A program made the position numbers and the translations under genes. A stretch of DNA of 64,000 bases from NCBI GenBank assembly GCA_003250395.1, contig QKGM01000002.1:1-64000 (forward strand), read 5' to 3'. Source of the DNA: Bacteroidota bacterium (GTDB lineage: Bacteria; Bacteroidota; Bacteroidia; Bacteroidales; TTA-H9). How positions within the stretch are numbered: the first letter of the stretch is position 1; the number at the start of each line of letters is the position of its first letter. The notes below the pieces were generated by a model that worked only from the letters and a program-made list of their open reading frames with translations, was not told the origin of the DNA and did not search any database. Below are positions 46,488-56,209 of the stretch, one piece after another.

Positions 46488-47321
46488 CTACACTTTATAT
46501 TGACCCGGCTGGATACTCAGTACCGGAACAGGAGAGTCGTTGACCACCTGACGTGCAAAGGGACCTAAAATGTTTGATCCCGCATTTCCCTGTTCTGTCA
46601 TAATGCTGATGAGTTGAGCCCCAACATTGCCTGTATAGTCAAGGAGGCCCTTCACGAGGTTATCGGTTTCAACAACTGATATAACAGTCTCTACTCCCAT
46701 TTTACGGGCTTCACCAGCTGCTTTTCTGGAGTAGCTCTCAATTTTGGTTCTGAGCGATTTGGTAGAAACAGTCATCATGGCGGCAATGTGTACAATGGCT
46801 TCTACATTTTTGGCGAATTCCAATGTAAAAGGCAACTTGTGAAGAGTTTCCAGGGTACTGTCGACAGGCATCACGATGGAGTCAATCCTGCGCCCGGCAT
46901 CCGCGTCATGTCGTAAAGTAATTACAGGGCAGGGCGAATGAGAAACAATCCTGTAAGCATTACTGCCAATCCACCCTTCTTCAAATCCACTGACACCATG
47001 AGTGCCTGCAATAATGATATCGGCTTCACTCAAGATTGCCTGACGGGAAACCTCCTGATATACTTTTCCCTTACGAAGTTTGTAAAAAATTCTGCCTGAA
47101 TGAATTTTTGAGCCATAGCGGCCGACGAGTTCCTCAAAATGTTCGCGGGCTTCATTGCGCAGTTCATTCTTCACGTTTTCATATATTGATTCACGTTCAG
47201 TCTGATGATCTACCCAAACAAGTGTAAGCCCGGCACCCGTACGATTTGCCAATCCAATCGAAAACTCAAGGGAACAGATCGATTCGGGTGAAAAGTCGAT
47301 GGCTGTTAATATCTGTTTCAT
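46488..47321 (-). CDS. Universal stress protein, tandem UspA domains
   Basis: This 277-residue paralog of the gene at 45117-45965 has two UspA domains. The first carries the intact ATP motif (GTHGVSGFEEGWIGS); the second is degenerate (SIMTEQGNAGSNILGPFARQ). It is the first gene of the leftward group, and the SPOR gene starts 85 bases downstream. Regulation is not visible: I found no exact -7 element upstream of 47321. Confidence 0.93.
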   Translation of the reverse strand: MKQILTAIDFSPESICSLEFSIGLANRTGAGLTLVWVDHQTERESIYENVKNELRNEAREHFEELVGRYGSKIHSGRIFYKLRKGKVYQEVSRQAILSEADIIIAGTHGVSGFEEGWIGSNAYRIVSHSPCPVITLRHDADAGRRIDSIVMPVDSTLETLHKLPFTLEFAKNVEAIVHIAAMMTVSTKSLRTKIESYSRKAAGEARKMGVETVISVVETDNLVKGLLDYTGNVGAQLISIMTEQGNAGSNILGPFARQVVNDSPVPVLSIQPGQYKV

Positions 47322-47729
47322 GACTTTACGGTTTTTCTGAAAAGAGAGCCAGCGCCAATCCCATTACCGATGACATCTTTCCATATTGTTTTGCTAAATT
47401 ACAACTAATACTAAAGGAAACGATACCTTAAGGGTACTACAATCGAAAAAAATGGGCTATTTGTCCGGACTTCATTATTGTCATCATGTTTTCGGCCTTT
47501 CGGTTTTGTCTTCTTTGAAATCACCCGGGCTCAGAAAATTGTAAGGCTTCACTGAATCTGATTACCCTTTGGGAAGATTTACCCCTTAACAATGGATCAG
47601 GGAAAGTGCCTGGTAAAGGGATACATTACTGACTCGCCGATATCTGGCGCGGTGAATTGAAATTCTGTCACTACCTTTGCAACAGGCAACAAGTAAATAC
47701 CTACACTTGTTGGTGATAACTATTTTATT
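47322..47729. other. Divergent intergenic region USP / ruvB
   Basis: This 408-base interval separates the leftward USP gene from rightward ruvB. The ruvB -7 element is at 47672-47679. I see nothing else of note. Confidence 0.45.
47672..47679 (+). promoter_or_regulatory. -7 promoter element of ruvB-queG (TACCTTTG)
   Basis: TACCTTTG fits TAnnTTTG and lies about 50 bases before the ruvB ATG. No TTG is at the ideal -33 spacing. Confidence 0.45.
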
Positions 47730-48764
47730 ATGAATCAGAATCTTGATGCAAGCGGGAATGCCCTTTCACCGGCTGAACGTGAGTTGGAAAAAGCACTCAG
47801 GCCACTCAGTTTTGATGACTTCTCGGGACAGCCCCAGGTGGTTGACAATCTGAGCGTATTTGTTGCAGCCGCCAGACAACGTGGCGAAGCCCTCGATCAT
47901 GTATTGCTTCATGGCCCCCCGGGTTTGGGAAAAACCACCTTATCGTATATCATAGCAAATGAGTTGGGTGTTGGTATCAAGATGTCGTCAGGGCCAGTGC
48001 TTGATAAGCCTGGTGACCTAGCGGGTTTGCTTACAAATCTTGAACCCAATGATGTCTTGTTCATTGATGAGATACACAGGTTAAGCTCTGTAATAGAAGA
48101 ATATCTCTATTCGGCGATGGAAGATTATAAGATCGACATAATGATCGAAACAGGCCCCAATGCCCGTAGTGTACAAATAGCGCTGAATCCTTTTACCCTT
48201 ATTGGTGCCACCACCCGAAGCGGACTTCTGACGGCTCCCTTAAGGAGCAGGTTTGGGATCAATGCACGGCTCTCGTACTATGATTCAGATACGCTGGCGC
48301 GTATTGTTATGCGTTCTGCTGCTATCCTGAGGGTTGAAATCGCTTCTAACGCGGCTCTTGAGATTGCCAGGCGGAGCAGGGGGACGCCTCGTATCGCGAA
48401 CCTGTTGTTGCGCAGGGTACGTGACTTCGCCCAAATAAGGGGAACCGGAAGAATCGATATGGAGATTGTTAAGTATTCACTGACGGCATTAAATGTTGAT
48501 CAGCATGGACTTGATGAGATGGATAACCGCATCCTGACAGCTATTATCGACAAATTTGGAGGGGGGCCGGTAGGTCTGACAACTATCGCTACAAGTGTAG
48601 GGGAGGATCCGGGAACCATTGAAGAGGTGTATGAGCCATTTCTGATTCAGGAGGGATTTATTCAACGAACGCCACGGGGGCGTGAAGTGACAGCATTGGC
48701 TTACAAGCACCTGAAACGTGTCATGCCTTTGACGGGGAATCAGGGAATTCTGGATTTGGAGTGA
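47730..48764 (+). CDS. ruvB: Holliday junction branch migration helicase RuvB
   Basis: RuvB is the AAA+ motor that drives branch migration of Holliday junctions with RuvA. Motifs visible are the N-terminal [12 protein letters not shown], Walker [11 protein letters not shown], Walker B FIDEIHRL, sensor 1 IGATTRSG and the RuvB C-terminal winged-helix region ([20 protein letters not shown]). The length (344) is typical. queG follows after 13 bases, so the two are likely co-transcribed; ruvA and ruvC are not in the window. Confidence 0.98.
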   Translation: MNQNLDASGNALSPAERELEKALRPLSFDDFSGQPQVVDNLSVFVAAARQRGEALDHVLLHGPPGLGKTTLSYIIANELGVGIKMSSGPVLDKPGDLAGLLTNLEPNDVLFIDEIHRLSSVIEEYLYSAMEDYKIDIMIETGPNARSVQIALNPFTLIGATTRSGLLTAPLRSRFGINARLSYYDSDTLARIVMRSAAILRVEIASNAALEIARRSRGTPRIANLLLRRVRDFAQIRGTGRIDMEIVKYSLTALNVDQHGLDEMDNRILTAIIDKFGGGPVGLTTIATSVGEDPGTIEEVYEPFLIQEGFIQRTPRGREVTALAYKHLKRVMPLTGNQGILDLE

Positions 48765-48777
48765 GAGGTTTTAGTTT

Positions 48778-49725
48778 ATGCCGGAAACCACCCAACAAAC
48801 GATACGCCATCTGGCACTTGAAGCCGGTTTTGATTTCTGTGGATTCACAGGAACCGACCTGTTGAAAGATGATTTCCAGCGGTTGAAGTCTTGGATTGCT
48901 GATGGATTTCACGGATCGATGGGATGGATGGAACGAAATCCTGACGTAAGGACTAATCCGGGATTGCTTGTGCCGGGATCGAAATCTGTTATCGTGCTGC
49001 TGACGGGGTATTATACCAGTAGTGGCTACAGGGAAGGTTCATTACAGGTGGCAAGGTATGCCCGTTACAAAGCAGATTATCACGATGTCATCAGACAGCG
49101 ACTTCTTCATCTATCTGAGAAGATTAATGCATTGTGGCCTGATGGAGCTGTAAAGTCTTATACAGATACAGGTCCGGTGGCAGAACGTGCACTGGCTGCC
49201 CGGGCAGGATTAGGTTGGATTGGGCGCAACAGTTGTCTGATTGTCCCCGGGGGAGGATCCTATTATTTTATTTCCGTTATTTTCAGCAGGCTTGAATTGA
49301 AAGCTGATCTGCCTGTCATGGCTGATCATTGTCCTCCATCCTGTAACAAATGCCTCGTGGGATGTCCGACGGGTGCACTGGTTGCACCCGGTCGTCTGGA
49401 TGCCCGTAAATGTATAGCGTATCATACTATCGAGAACAAAGGCGAAATTGATCAGGTAGTATCCGGAAAGATGAATAACAGGGTTTTTGGTTGCGATATC
49501 TGTCAGGAGGTTTGCCCCTGGAACCGAAGACCGAAGGAAGCCAGACAACCGATTGGCGAAGTAAACATTGTGCTCGAACATCTTGAGCGCGCTGGATGGC
49601 AATCTTTAACGCATAATGAATTCCTTGGATATTTCAGGAAGACTCCGCTTCACCGGACTGGTTATCATCGGATGATGCGGAATGTAGCCGTATGTCTTAA
49701 GTCAGATTTAGGGGATGTAGATTAA
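48778..49725 (+). CDS. queG: Epoxyqueuosine reductase QueG
   Basis: QueG reduces epoxyqueuosine to queuosine in tRNA, using cobalamin and two [4Fe-4S] clusters. The two cysteine sets are CNKCLVGCPTGAL and FGCDICQEVCPWNR. The N-terminal cobalamin-binding part contains AARAGLGWIGRNSCLI. At 315 residues it is the short form without C-terminal HEAT repeats. It follows ruvB by 13 bases, a link seen in other Bacteroidota, and ends 23 bases from the convergent sigma-54 activator. Confidence 0.95.
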   Translation: MPETTQQTIRHLALEAGFDFCGFTGTDLLKDDFQRLKSWIADGFHGSMGWMERNPDVRTNPGLLVPGSKSVIVLLTGYYTSSGYREGSLQVARYARYKADYHDVIRQRLLHLSEKINALWPDGAVKSYTDTGPVAERALAARAGLGWIGRNSCLIVPGGGSYYFISVIFSRLELKADLPVMADHCPPSCNKCLVGCPTGALVAPGRLDARKCIAYHTIENKGEIDQVVSGKMNNRVFGCDICQEVCPWNRRPKEARQPIGEVNIVLEHLERAGWQSLTHNEFLGYFRKTPLHRTGYHRMMRNVAVCLKSDLGDVD

Positions 49726-49748
49726 CCAGAAGGTTGTTTCGTCCCGCT

Positions 49749-51851
49749 TTACGATTGCCTGTCTACTTTTATCCTGATTTCACGCCTGATACCCAGTTTC
49801 CGCATTCGTGAGTCGAGGGTCTTTCCATTTATCCCTAAGAGCCTGGCTGCCCCTTTTTCTCCGCTAACCCTGCCCTGGGTTAATTCCAGTGCCTGAAGAA
49901 TATGTTCGGTTTCCAGTTCTTCAAGTGTTTTGAAGTTTTGAAGTTGATGACTTAAGTTCTGAAGGTGAGAGGCAGGCCTGAAATCTGCCAAGTCGAGAAA
50001 TGGGCCGTTGCTTATAACAACTGCGCGTTCAATGGTGTGCTCCAGTTCCCTGACATTGCCGGGCCATCGGTAATCAAGCAGGCGCATGAGGTCAGTTTCG
50101 CTGACTTTCATGATCGGTTTCCCGATACGACGGCAATAAAGTTCAATGAAATAGTTTATAAATTCCGGAATATCTTCATGCCGGTTCCGGAGAGGGGGGA
50201 TATCAATTGGAAACACGTTAAGCCGATAAAAGAGGTCTGAACGGAATTTTCCCTGTTCTGCCTCATTCTCCAGATTACGGTTTGTTGCAGCTATGATTCT
50301 TACATCGGTTCGAATGACAGAACGCCCGCCTATTCTTTCAAATTCTTTTTCCTGGATCACTCGTAGCAGTTTGGCCTGAACTTCCAGTGGCAGTTCCCCG
50401 ATTTCATCCAGAAAGATAGTTCCTCCGTTTGCCAGTTCAAACTTACCGATTCTTCGCTCGGTAGCACCTGTAAAGCTTCCTTTCTCATGACCAAAAAGTT
50501 CAGATTCGATTAGTTGTGATGGCAGTGCAGCACAGTTTACTTTGATCAGGGGACCATTCGTGCGTAACGAATTGTTATGTAAGGCGACAGCTACTAATTC
50601 TTTCCCTACACCAGTCTCTCCCTGAATCAGCACTGTCGTGTCAATAGGGGCAACCTGCTTCACGCGTCGCAGAGTAGAAATCATGGCATCACTCCGGGCG
50701 ATAAAACCTTTGTCGTGCATCTTTTCACTCATCTCTCCGAGCAAAGAAAGCTTTTCCTGTTCCAGTTGACTACGCAGGGTATTGATCTCAGCAAACGCGT
50801 AGTAGTTTTCCAGAATAAGTTGGAGTTGGGGTACCATGAGTTGAAGCAGTTCCAGTTCAGTCGGGGTGAATGAATCATGCTTGCTGCTACCAAGAAAGAA
50901 TATTATTTCGGCATCGGCATCTGATCGAAGTGATACGAAAACTCCTCCATTAAGTGGAAGTTGGTTTAGAAGATGGTTTTGATATTCCTTTTTAGAGGCC
51001 ACCATGTTGATATCTTCTTCGTTAAGCCTGAATACTTTTTGTCTGGAATTAAAGATATCGATGTGTCGGGATATTTCATTGGAGTCCAGCATGACCCCTT
51101 CAGGGAGTCTGAAAAACCTGAAGGAACCTTCACTGTCTTTGAGGAAACTTACTTCGAGCCGGGCTTCAAATGTGTTACTTATGACTACTATGTTGAAGAA
51201 GTCAAAGTTTACCCTGGTGTTTAGTTCGTAGGCAAGGTGCAGAAAAACATCAGGCTGATTGATGACCGAAAGTATCTTGTTGGTGAATTCGAGTTGGAAG
51301 CTGAAGAATTCCTGCCGTAGTTTGATATCCTGGTAATTGCGGGTATTGATGACGGCGCTGGCCATTAGGTTTCCAATGGCAAGCAATAGTGGAAAGTGAT
51401 CATCAGGAATCGACATCGGTCTGCGGCACCCAAGAATTAAAAAACCTTGAAGTGCTCCCCCGAACAACAGGGGGATATATACCATTTCAATTATTCCAAT
51501 GGCTCTGATAGCTTCGGCTGATTCTTTGAATTCTTCCGGAAAGCCGCTGACTACCAAAGGAGTTCTGATAACTTTTGGTGCTTCCATGTCGAAACACAGA
51601 GGAGGTTCAGACAGCGTTTTTATCTGAAAATCTGATGGATGATTAAGCAGGGCTCCGTTCCCGGTAGTTATCTCCGATCCGGTCCAGAATATATTTCCTA
51701 CCCCTTTCCCGGTATCTATCTGAATTATTCCGGAAATATGATAATCAAACCACTTCTTCAGTTGGTTATGAATAGTCTGGAACAGAGTCTCTTTTTCCTG
51801 AATGGTGGCGATAACCTCTCCAATTGTAACCAATAATTCCGTTTCGTGCAT
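49749..51851 (-). CDS. Sigma-54-dependent activator with GAF domains
   Basis: The 700-residue regulator has two N-terminal GAF-like sensor domains (about 10-160 and 175-345). A AAA+ sigma-54 interaction domain follows (about 380-610) with Walker A GETGVGKE, the sigma-54 contact loop as GSFTGA (usually GAFTGA) and Walker [13 protein letters not shown] Fis-type helix-turn-helix (about 655-695, [24 protein letters not shown]) ends the protein. The layout resembles FhlA. It is divergent from the RND efflux operon, the most likely target. Its own -7 element lies inside a perfect inverted repeat just upstream, which suggests autoregulation. The ligand of the GAF domains is unknown. Confidence 0.95.
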   Translation of the reverse strand: MHETELLVTIGEVIATIQEKETLFQTIHNQLKKWFDYHISGIIQIDTGKGVGNIFWTGSEITTGNGALLNHPSDFQIKTLSEPPLCFDMEAPKVIRTPLVVSGFPEEFKESAEAIRAIGIIEMVYIPLLFGGALQGFLILGCRRPMSIPDDHFPLLLAIGNLMASAVINTRNYQDIKLRQEFFSFQLEFTNKILSVINQPDVFLHLAYELNTRVNFDFFNIVVISNTFEARLEVSFLKDSEGSFRFFRLPEGVMLDSNEISRHIDIFNSRQKVFRLNEEDINMVASKKEYQNHLLNQLPLNGGVFVSLRSDADAEIIFFLGSSKHDSFTPTELELLQLMVPQLQLILENYYAFAEINTLRSQLEQEKLSLLGEMSEKMHDKGFIARSDAMISTLRRVKQVAPIDTTVLIQGETGVGKELVAVALHNNSLRTNGPLIKVNCAALPSQLIESELFGHEKGSFTGATERRIGKFELANGGTIFLDEIGELPLEVQAKLLRVIQEKEFERIGGRSVIRTDVRIIAATNRNLENEAEQGKFRSDLFYRLNVFPIDIPPLRNRHEDIPEFINYFIELYCRRIGKPIMKVSETDLMRLLDYRWPGNVRELEHTIERAVVISNGPFLDLADFRPASHLQNLSHQLQNFKTLEELETEHILQALELTQGRVSGEKGAARLLGINGKTLDSRMRKLGIRREIRIKVDRQS

Positions 51852-51865
51852 ATCAACATTTTCTT

Positions 51866-51902
51866 AAATAAAAGAAGCACAAATATACAATTTCTTTTAT
51901 TT
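51866..51902. promoter_or_regulatory. Perfect 11-bp inverted repeat, likely operator
   Basis: AAATAAAAGAA (51866-51876) and TTCTTTTATTT (51892-51902) are exact reverse complements around a 15-base spacer. The spacer contains the minus-strand -7 element of the sigma-54 activator. The repeat is about 80-120 bases upstream of the possible -24/-12 promoter of the RND operon, the usual distance for an enhancer site. Confidence 0.6.
51880..51887 (-). promoter_or_regulatory. -7 promoter element of the sigma-54 activator
   Basis: The plus-strand CAAATATA reads TATATTTG on the minus strand. Transcription would start near 51876, giving a leader of about 25 bases to the ATG at 51851. No -33 TTG is seen at ideal spacing, which fits a regulated promoter. 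Confidence 0.5.
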
Positions 51903-51983
51903 AGGAAAATAGAGTTTAAGGAGATAAATACATATAATTGAATATTAGGTTTTTGTATTTATTTTCCTGGTAGATGATAGATC

Positions 51984-51999
51984 TGGCATGACATTGGTA
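51984..51999 (+). promoter_or_regulatory. Possible sigma-54 promoter of the RND efflux operon
   Basis: TGGCATG, four bases, then TGGTA resembles the sigma-54 consensus TGGCACG-N4-TTGCA, with the -24 GG and a GT in place of the -12 GC ten bases later. Transcription would start about 50 bases before the adaptor ATG at 52060. Confidence 0.4.
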
Positions 52000-52059
52000 T
52001 GGAGTATTGCATAAAGAATAGAAGAACTAAATTAAATTACAAAATAAGTGAGCATAAAC

Positions 52060-53118
52060 ATGAAAGAACAAACGAAATTAAGCTATACACTACGTTGGAT
52101 TTGGATGATAGCCCTACCGATGACAACTGCCTGTACGGGTGCAGGAGGACATGAAAATCAAAAAGAAGCTGTACGGCAACCTGTTAGGATAGAAGTTGCA
52201 CCAGCAACTATAGCTGGCCGTGAAGTTGGTTTCAGGTATAATGGAACCATAGAGCCTCAACGTACAACGCCCTTAAGTTTTCAAATCAATGGTACTATAG
52301 AAAAAGTTTTTGTGGATGAGGGCGATGCTGTGAGAGCCGGAGAATTGCTGGCTACACTTGATGCCACAGATTTCACCAATGCAAAAAACACAACGAAGGC
52401 TGCATATGAGCGGGCGCTTGATGCATACAACAGGCTGAAGCCTGTTCATGAAAGTGGGAGCCTGCCCGATGTGAAGTGGGTTGAAGTAACCACGACTCTT
52501 GAGCAGGCAAGAGCGATGCTGAATATGGCTGAGAATAATCTGAAGAAGACTTCGCTTTATGCACCTGAAGATGGAATTATTGGAACCCGGAAGGCAGAAC
52601 CCGGGATGAGTTCTCTGCAGGTAGAAGCTCCTTTCGTAATCATCGATATTAGGAAAGTTTTGGTAAAAATTGCTGTACCTGAACAGGAAGTTCCTTTGGT
52701 GAGCAAAAATGCAAAAGCATCCATACTGGTTCGTGCACTTGGAAACAAAACATACCAGGGGATTGTGAGAAGCATTGGTGTTTCGGCAAATGTTATTTCA
52801 AGAACCTATGATATCAAGATCGAAGTGGATAACCCTGGATCACAACTGCTTCCCGGGATGGTTTGCGATGTTAATCTGGATGGAATGGTAACCGATAGCG
52901 TGCTTACAGTTCCTTCAACTGCGATTACTACCGATTCCTACGGAAAGCCCCAGGTTTATCTGCTCGATCATAAGACTATGCAGGTTGACCGCAGAAGTGT
53001 GGTCACCGGCCCTTATATCGGAAACGATATCACCATACTGAAAGGTCTGGCAGCAGGCGATGATGTGGTTGTGAAAGGAAAAGAAAAGATTTACCCCCAT
53101 TGTAAAGTTGCGCTATGA
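52060..53118 (+). CDS. RND efflux periplasmic adaptor (MFP)
   Basis: This membrane-fusion protein links an inner-membrane RND pump to a TolC channel. The N-terminus looks like a lipoprotein or uncleaved signal (WIWMIALPMTTACTG; possible lipid Cys near residue 28). A barrel-sandwich hybrid follows (FQINGTIEKVFVDEGDAVRAGELLATLD ... TSLYAPEDGIIGTRKAEPG). A helical hairpin, beta-barrel and membrane-proximal domain complete it. The frame can start at GTG 52048; the ATG at 52060 is preferred. It overlaps the pump gene by 4 bases (ATGA). The probable regulator is the divergent sigma-54 activator. Confidence 0.95.
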   Translation: MKEQTKLSYTLRWIWMIALPMTTACTGAGGHENQKEAVRQPVRIEVAPATIAGREVGFRYNGTIEPQRTTPLSFQINGTIEKVFVDEGDAVRAGELLATLDATDFTNAKNTTKAAYERALDAYNRLKPVHESGSLPDVKWVEVTTTLEQARAMLNMAENNLKKTSLYAPEDGIIGTRKAEPGMSSLQVEAPFVIIDIRKVLVKIAVPEQEVPLVSKNAKASILVRALGNKTYQGIVRSIGVSANVISRTYDIKIEVDNPGSQLLPGMVCDVNLDGMVTDSVLTVPSTAITTDSYGKPQVYLLDHKTMQVDRRSVVTGPYIGNDITILKGLAAGDDVVVKGKEKIYPHCKVAL

Positions 53119-56100
53119 ATATGCTAAAGAGAAAGTTAAGCTGGATAGAGTCAGCGATGGTAAACCGGCAGATTGTCATTGCCATTGTTGTACTAATGGT
53201 TGCCTTCGGAATATATGGCCTGATGAAGATGCCCCGTCAGGAATTTCCGGAATTTACCATTCGTCAGGGTTTGGTTATAGGTGTTTATCCCGGAGCCACT
53301 TCGCAGGAGGTGGAAGAGCAGCTTACCACTAAGGTTGAGAACTACCTCTTCGGGTTTAAAGAAGTAAAAAAGGCAAAAACCTATTCTCACTCAAGAGAGG
53401 GTATAATGATTGTTTATGTTGAGCTTGAGGATGATGTTGTTAATGCTGATCAGTTTTGGTCAAAGCTCAATAATGGTCTCAATACGTTAAAAATGAGTCT
53501 GCCTACCGGAGTAGCTGCCCTGATGACAAACAGTGATTTCGGGGATACCTCTGCACTGCTTATTACGCTTACATCTGATACGAAGAGTAACAAGGAGTTG
53601 GAAAAAATGCTTACAAAACTTGAAGCAGAAATCAGAAAAATACCGGCAGTCGGTAAGGTAAAGCATTCAGGACTTCAGAAAGAGAAGATTTTCGTAACGG
53701 TTGATCCCGCACGTATTAACCAGTATAATGTTAAACCGATGATGCTGATGGCAACCCTTCAGACAAACGGAATGAACGGATTTGCTGGTGATTTTGATAA
53801 TGGTGTACAGAAAATGCCATTACATGTACCAGCCCGTATAAGTACTGAATCTGACCTGGGTAACCAGATGGTATATGCCGACCCAAATGGAAATGTAATC
53901 AGATTGAAGGATGTAGCTACTATAGAACGACGTTACGATGACCCTTCAGAGTATATCCGTTCGGATGGCCGGAATGCTGTTCTGTTGTCACTTGAGATGC
54001 AGCCTGGTAATAATATTGTGGATTTTGGAAAACAGGTTACAAAGGTGCTCGACCATTTTCAAAACGAAAATGAAGGTCTGGTACACCTGCAGGTAATCAA
54101 CAATCTTCCACAGGTGGTTGATGATTCAATCTCCCACTTTATGGTTGAGTTCATGATGGCTGTGATAGCTGTTATCCTGGTTACCATGTTGCTTTTGCCT
54201 TTCAGGGTTGCATTGGTAGCTGCTATTACCATTCCTATTTCGATTCTTATGGGAATTGGACTCTTGTTCCTCATGGGCGTTGAGTTACATACTGTTTCTC
54301 TGGCAGCACTTATTATTGTACTTGGAATGGTTGTGGATAACAGTATCGTTGTTATTGATGACCATGTCGAAAAACTTGACCACGGACTTTCTCCCTGGAA
54401 AGCTGCATGGATGAGTGCACAGCATCTTTTTATACCTGTACTTACTGCTACAATGGCTATTAATGTGGCATTCTTTCCCATGATGTACCTTCTGACCGGG
54501 ACGGCTGGTGACTTCATAGGCTCATTCCCGATAACCATAGCTATTACCCTTTCAATTTCAATGTTGGTTGCTATTTTGCTGGTTCCGACAATTAATTATT
54601 TTCTAATCAGGAAGGGATTGAAATCGGAGCAGTCGACTAATCGGAAATTCGATTTTCTGACCCTGCTTCAGGGGTGGTACGACAGGCTGCTCGATGCTGC
54701 TTTTAAAAACAAATGGATTACAATAGGAATTGGAGGTATTGTCGTTCTGGCTGGTTTCATAATTTTCTTCTTTACTCCTCAACAACTTTTCCCGACTGTC
54801 GAACGAAACCAGTTCGCTGTGGAGGTAACTCTCCCTTCCGGGGCATCAGTACAACAGACCGATAAAATTGTCGATTCACTCGAAAGAATTCTTATGACTG
54901 ATTCGCGGGTAGTACATGTTACAAGCTTTCTTGGAACAGGGTCGCCACGTTTTCATGTCGCATATGCTCCCAAAGCACCTGCCTCTAATTATGGACAAAT
55001 TATCGTGAATACTGCTTCAAATGAGGCTACCGATGATTTGCTTGATGAATATTCTGACCTCTATGCTGATTATTTTGCCGGCGCTCATGTTAAATTTAAA
55101 CAACTGGAACTTAGTATGTCTGTTAGTCCAATTGAAATCCGTTTCAGTGGTGACTCAATTGCTGCATTGAAAATTGCTTGTGAGAAGGCTGAAGAAGTTT
55201 TAAGAACTCAGAAAGGTTTTATCTGGATACGCGATGACTGGGGAGATCCGCTTGCAGGGATTCAGATTGAAGCGATAGCTGATCAGACTGGCCGTCTGGG
55301 TTTGACTCGCGCGATCCTGGGAAGTTCGATGTTGATAACTACTGAAGGATTGCCTCTAACCACAGTTTGGGAAGGGGACTACCCTGTAGATGTAGTACTA
55401 TACACTCCATCGTCTGATATAGTGAGTGATTTGGGCAACCAGTACATTACTCCTCCGCTCACAATGCAGCCTGTGCCACTTCGTACGGTTGCATCACTTA
55501 GCCCCGATTATCAGGAAAATACGATTGTAAGACGAAATGGAAGGAGAACTATGACGCTTTCAGCAGATGTTGCCCGTGGATTGGTACCATCAAAGGTTCT
55601 CAATGCTGTTAAGCCCAGTCTCGATAAGTTGGAATTACCTGCCGGTGTAACAATGGAATATGGTGGTGATTCTGAAAGCGCTATTGAAACCTTTATTCCT
55701 ATGGTTTACTCTTTGATTATTAGTATTCTTATAATTTTCTTCATTTTATTATTCCAATTCAGGAAGGTGAACAAGACGATAATCATCATGTCGGGAATGC
55801 TGTTAGCCTTCCCTGGAGCTGCTCTGGGGTTATGGATAGCAGGTTATCCGTTTGGTCTGACAGCATTTATTGGGATTATGGGTTTATGTGGGATGGTAGT
55901 AAGAAATGGGATAATATTGGTTGATTATATCGAAGAGTTAAATAATGAGCAGGGGATGAGTTTACGTGATGCTGCAATTGCAGCAGGAAAACGACGTATG
56001 CGTCCTATATTCCTTACCTCGGCCGCTGCTGCGGTTGGTGTTATCCCTATGATTTTGAGCAAATCATTACTCTGGGGGCCACTGGGTACAGTCATTTGTT

Positions 56101-56198
56101 TTGGCCTTTCAGTTGCAATGGTACTAACATTAGTAATTATGCCGGTACTCTATGCTGTGGTTTTCTCCAATGTCAAACAGTCAGTAATACCTGAATAA
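53115..56198 (+). CDS. RND efflux pump, AcrB/HAE1-like inner membrane subunit
   Basis: The 1027-residue proton-driven pump has the RND layout: one helix near the start, a large periplasmic domain, helices 2-7, a second periplasmic domain and helices 8-12. Helix 4 contains GMVVDNSIVVIDDH and helix 10 contains CGMVVRNGIILVDY. Compared with AcrB, the second proton-relay aspartate is Asn and the lysine of helix 10 is Arg, a variant also found in many non-AcrB RND pumps. The pattern suits a drug or metabolite exporter rather than a metal pump. It sits between its adaptor (4-base overlap) and the TolC gene (11 bases downstream). Confidence 0.96.
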   Translation: MNMLKRKLSWIESAMVNRQIVIAIVVLMVAFGIYGLMKMPRQEFPEFTIRQGLVIGVYPGATSQEVEEQLTTKVENYLFGFKEVKKAKTYSHSREGIMIVYVELEDDVVNADQFWSKLNNGLNTLKMSLPTGVAALMTNSDFGDTSALLITLTSDTKSNKELEKMLTKLEAEIRKIPAVGKVKHSGLQKEKIFVTVDPARINQYNVKPMMLMATLQTNGMNGFAGDFDNGVQKMPLHVPARISTESDLGNQMVYADPNGNVIRLKDVATIERRYDDPSEYIRSDGRNAVLLSLEMQPGNNIVDFGKQVTKVLDHFQNENEGLVHLQVINNLPQVVDDSISHFMVEFMMAVIAVILVTMLLLPFRVALVAAITIPISILMGIGLLFLMGVELHTVSLAALIIVLGMVVDNSIVVIDDHVEKLDHGLSPWKAAWMSAQHLFIPVLTATMAINVAFFPMMYLLTGTAGDFIGSFPITIAITLSISMLVAILLVPTINYFLIRKGLKSEQSTNRKFDFLTLLQGWYDRLLDAAFKNKWITIGIGGIVVLAGFIIFFFTPQQLFPTVERNQFAVEVTLPSGASVQQTDKIVDSLERILMTDSRVVHVTSFLGTGSPRFHVAYAPKAPASNYGQIIVNTASNEATDDLLDEYSDLYADYFAGAHVKFKQLELSMSVSPIEIRFSGDSIAALKIACEKAEEVLRTQKGFIWIRDDWGDPLAGIQIEAIADQTGRLGLTRAILGSSMLITTEGLPLTTVWEGDYPVDVVLYTPSSDIVSDLGNQYITPPLTMQPVPLRTVASLSPDYQENTIVRRNGRRTMTLSADVARGLVPSKVLNAVKPSLDKLELPAGVTMEYGGDSESAIETFIPMVYSLIISILIIFFILLFQFRKVNKTIIIMSGMLLAFPGAALGLWIAGYPFGLTAFIGIMGLCGMVVRNGIILVDYIEELNNEQGMSLRDAAIAAGKRRMRPIFLTSAAAAVGVIPMILSKSLLWGPLGTVICFGLSVAMVLTLVIMPVLYAVVFSNVKQSVIPE

Positions 56199-56209
56199 AT
56201 CTTTGAAAA

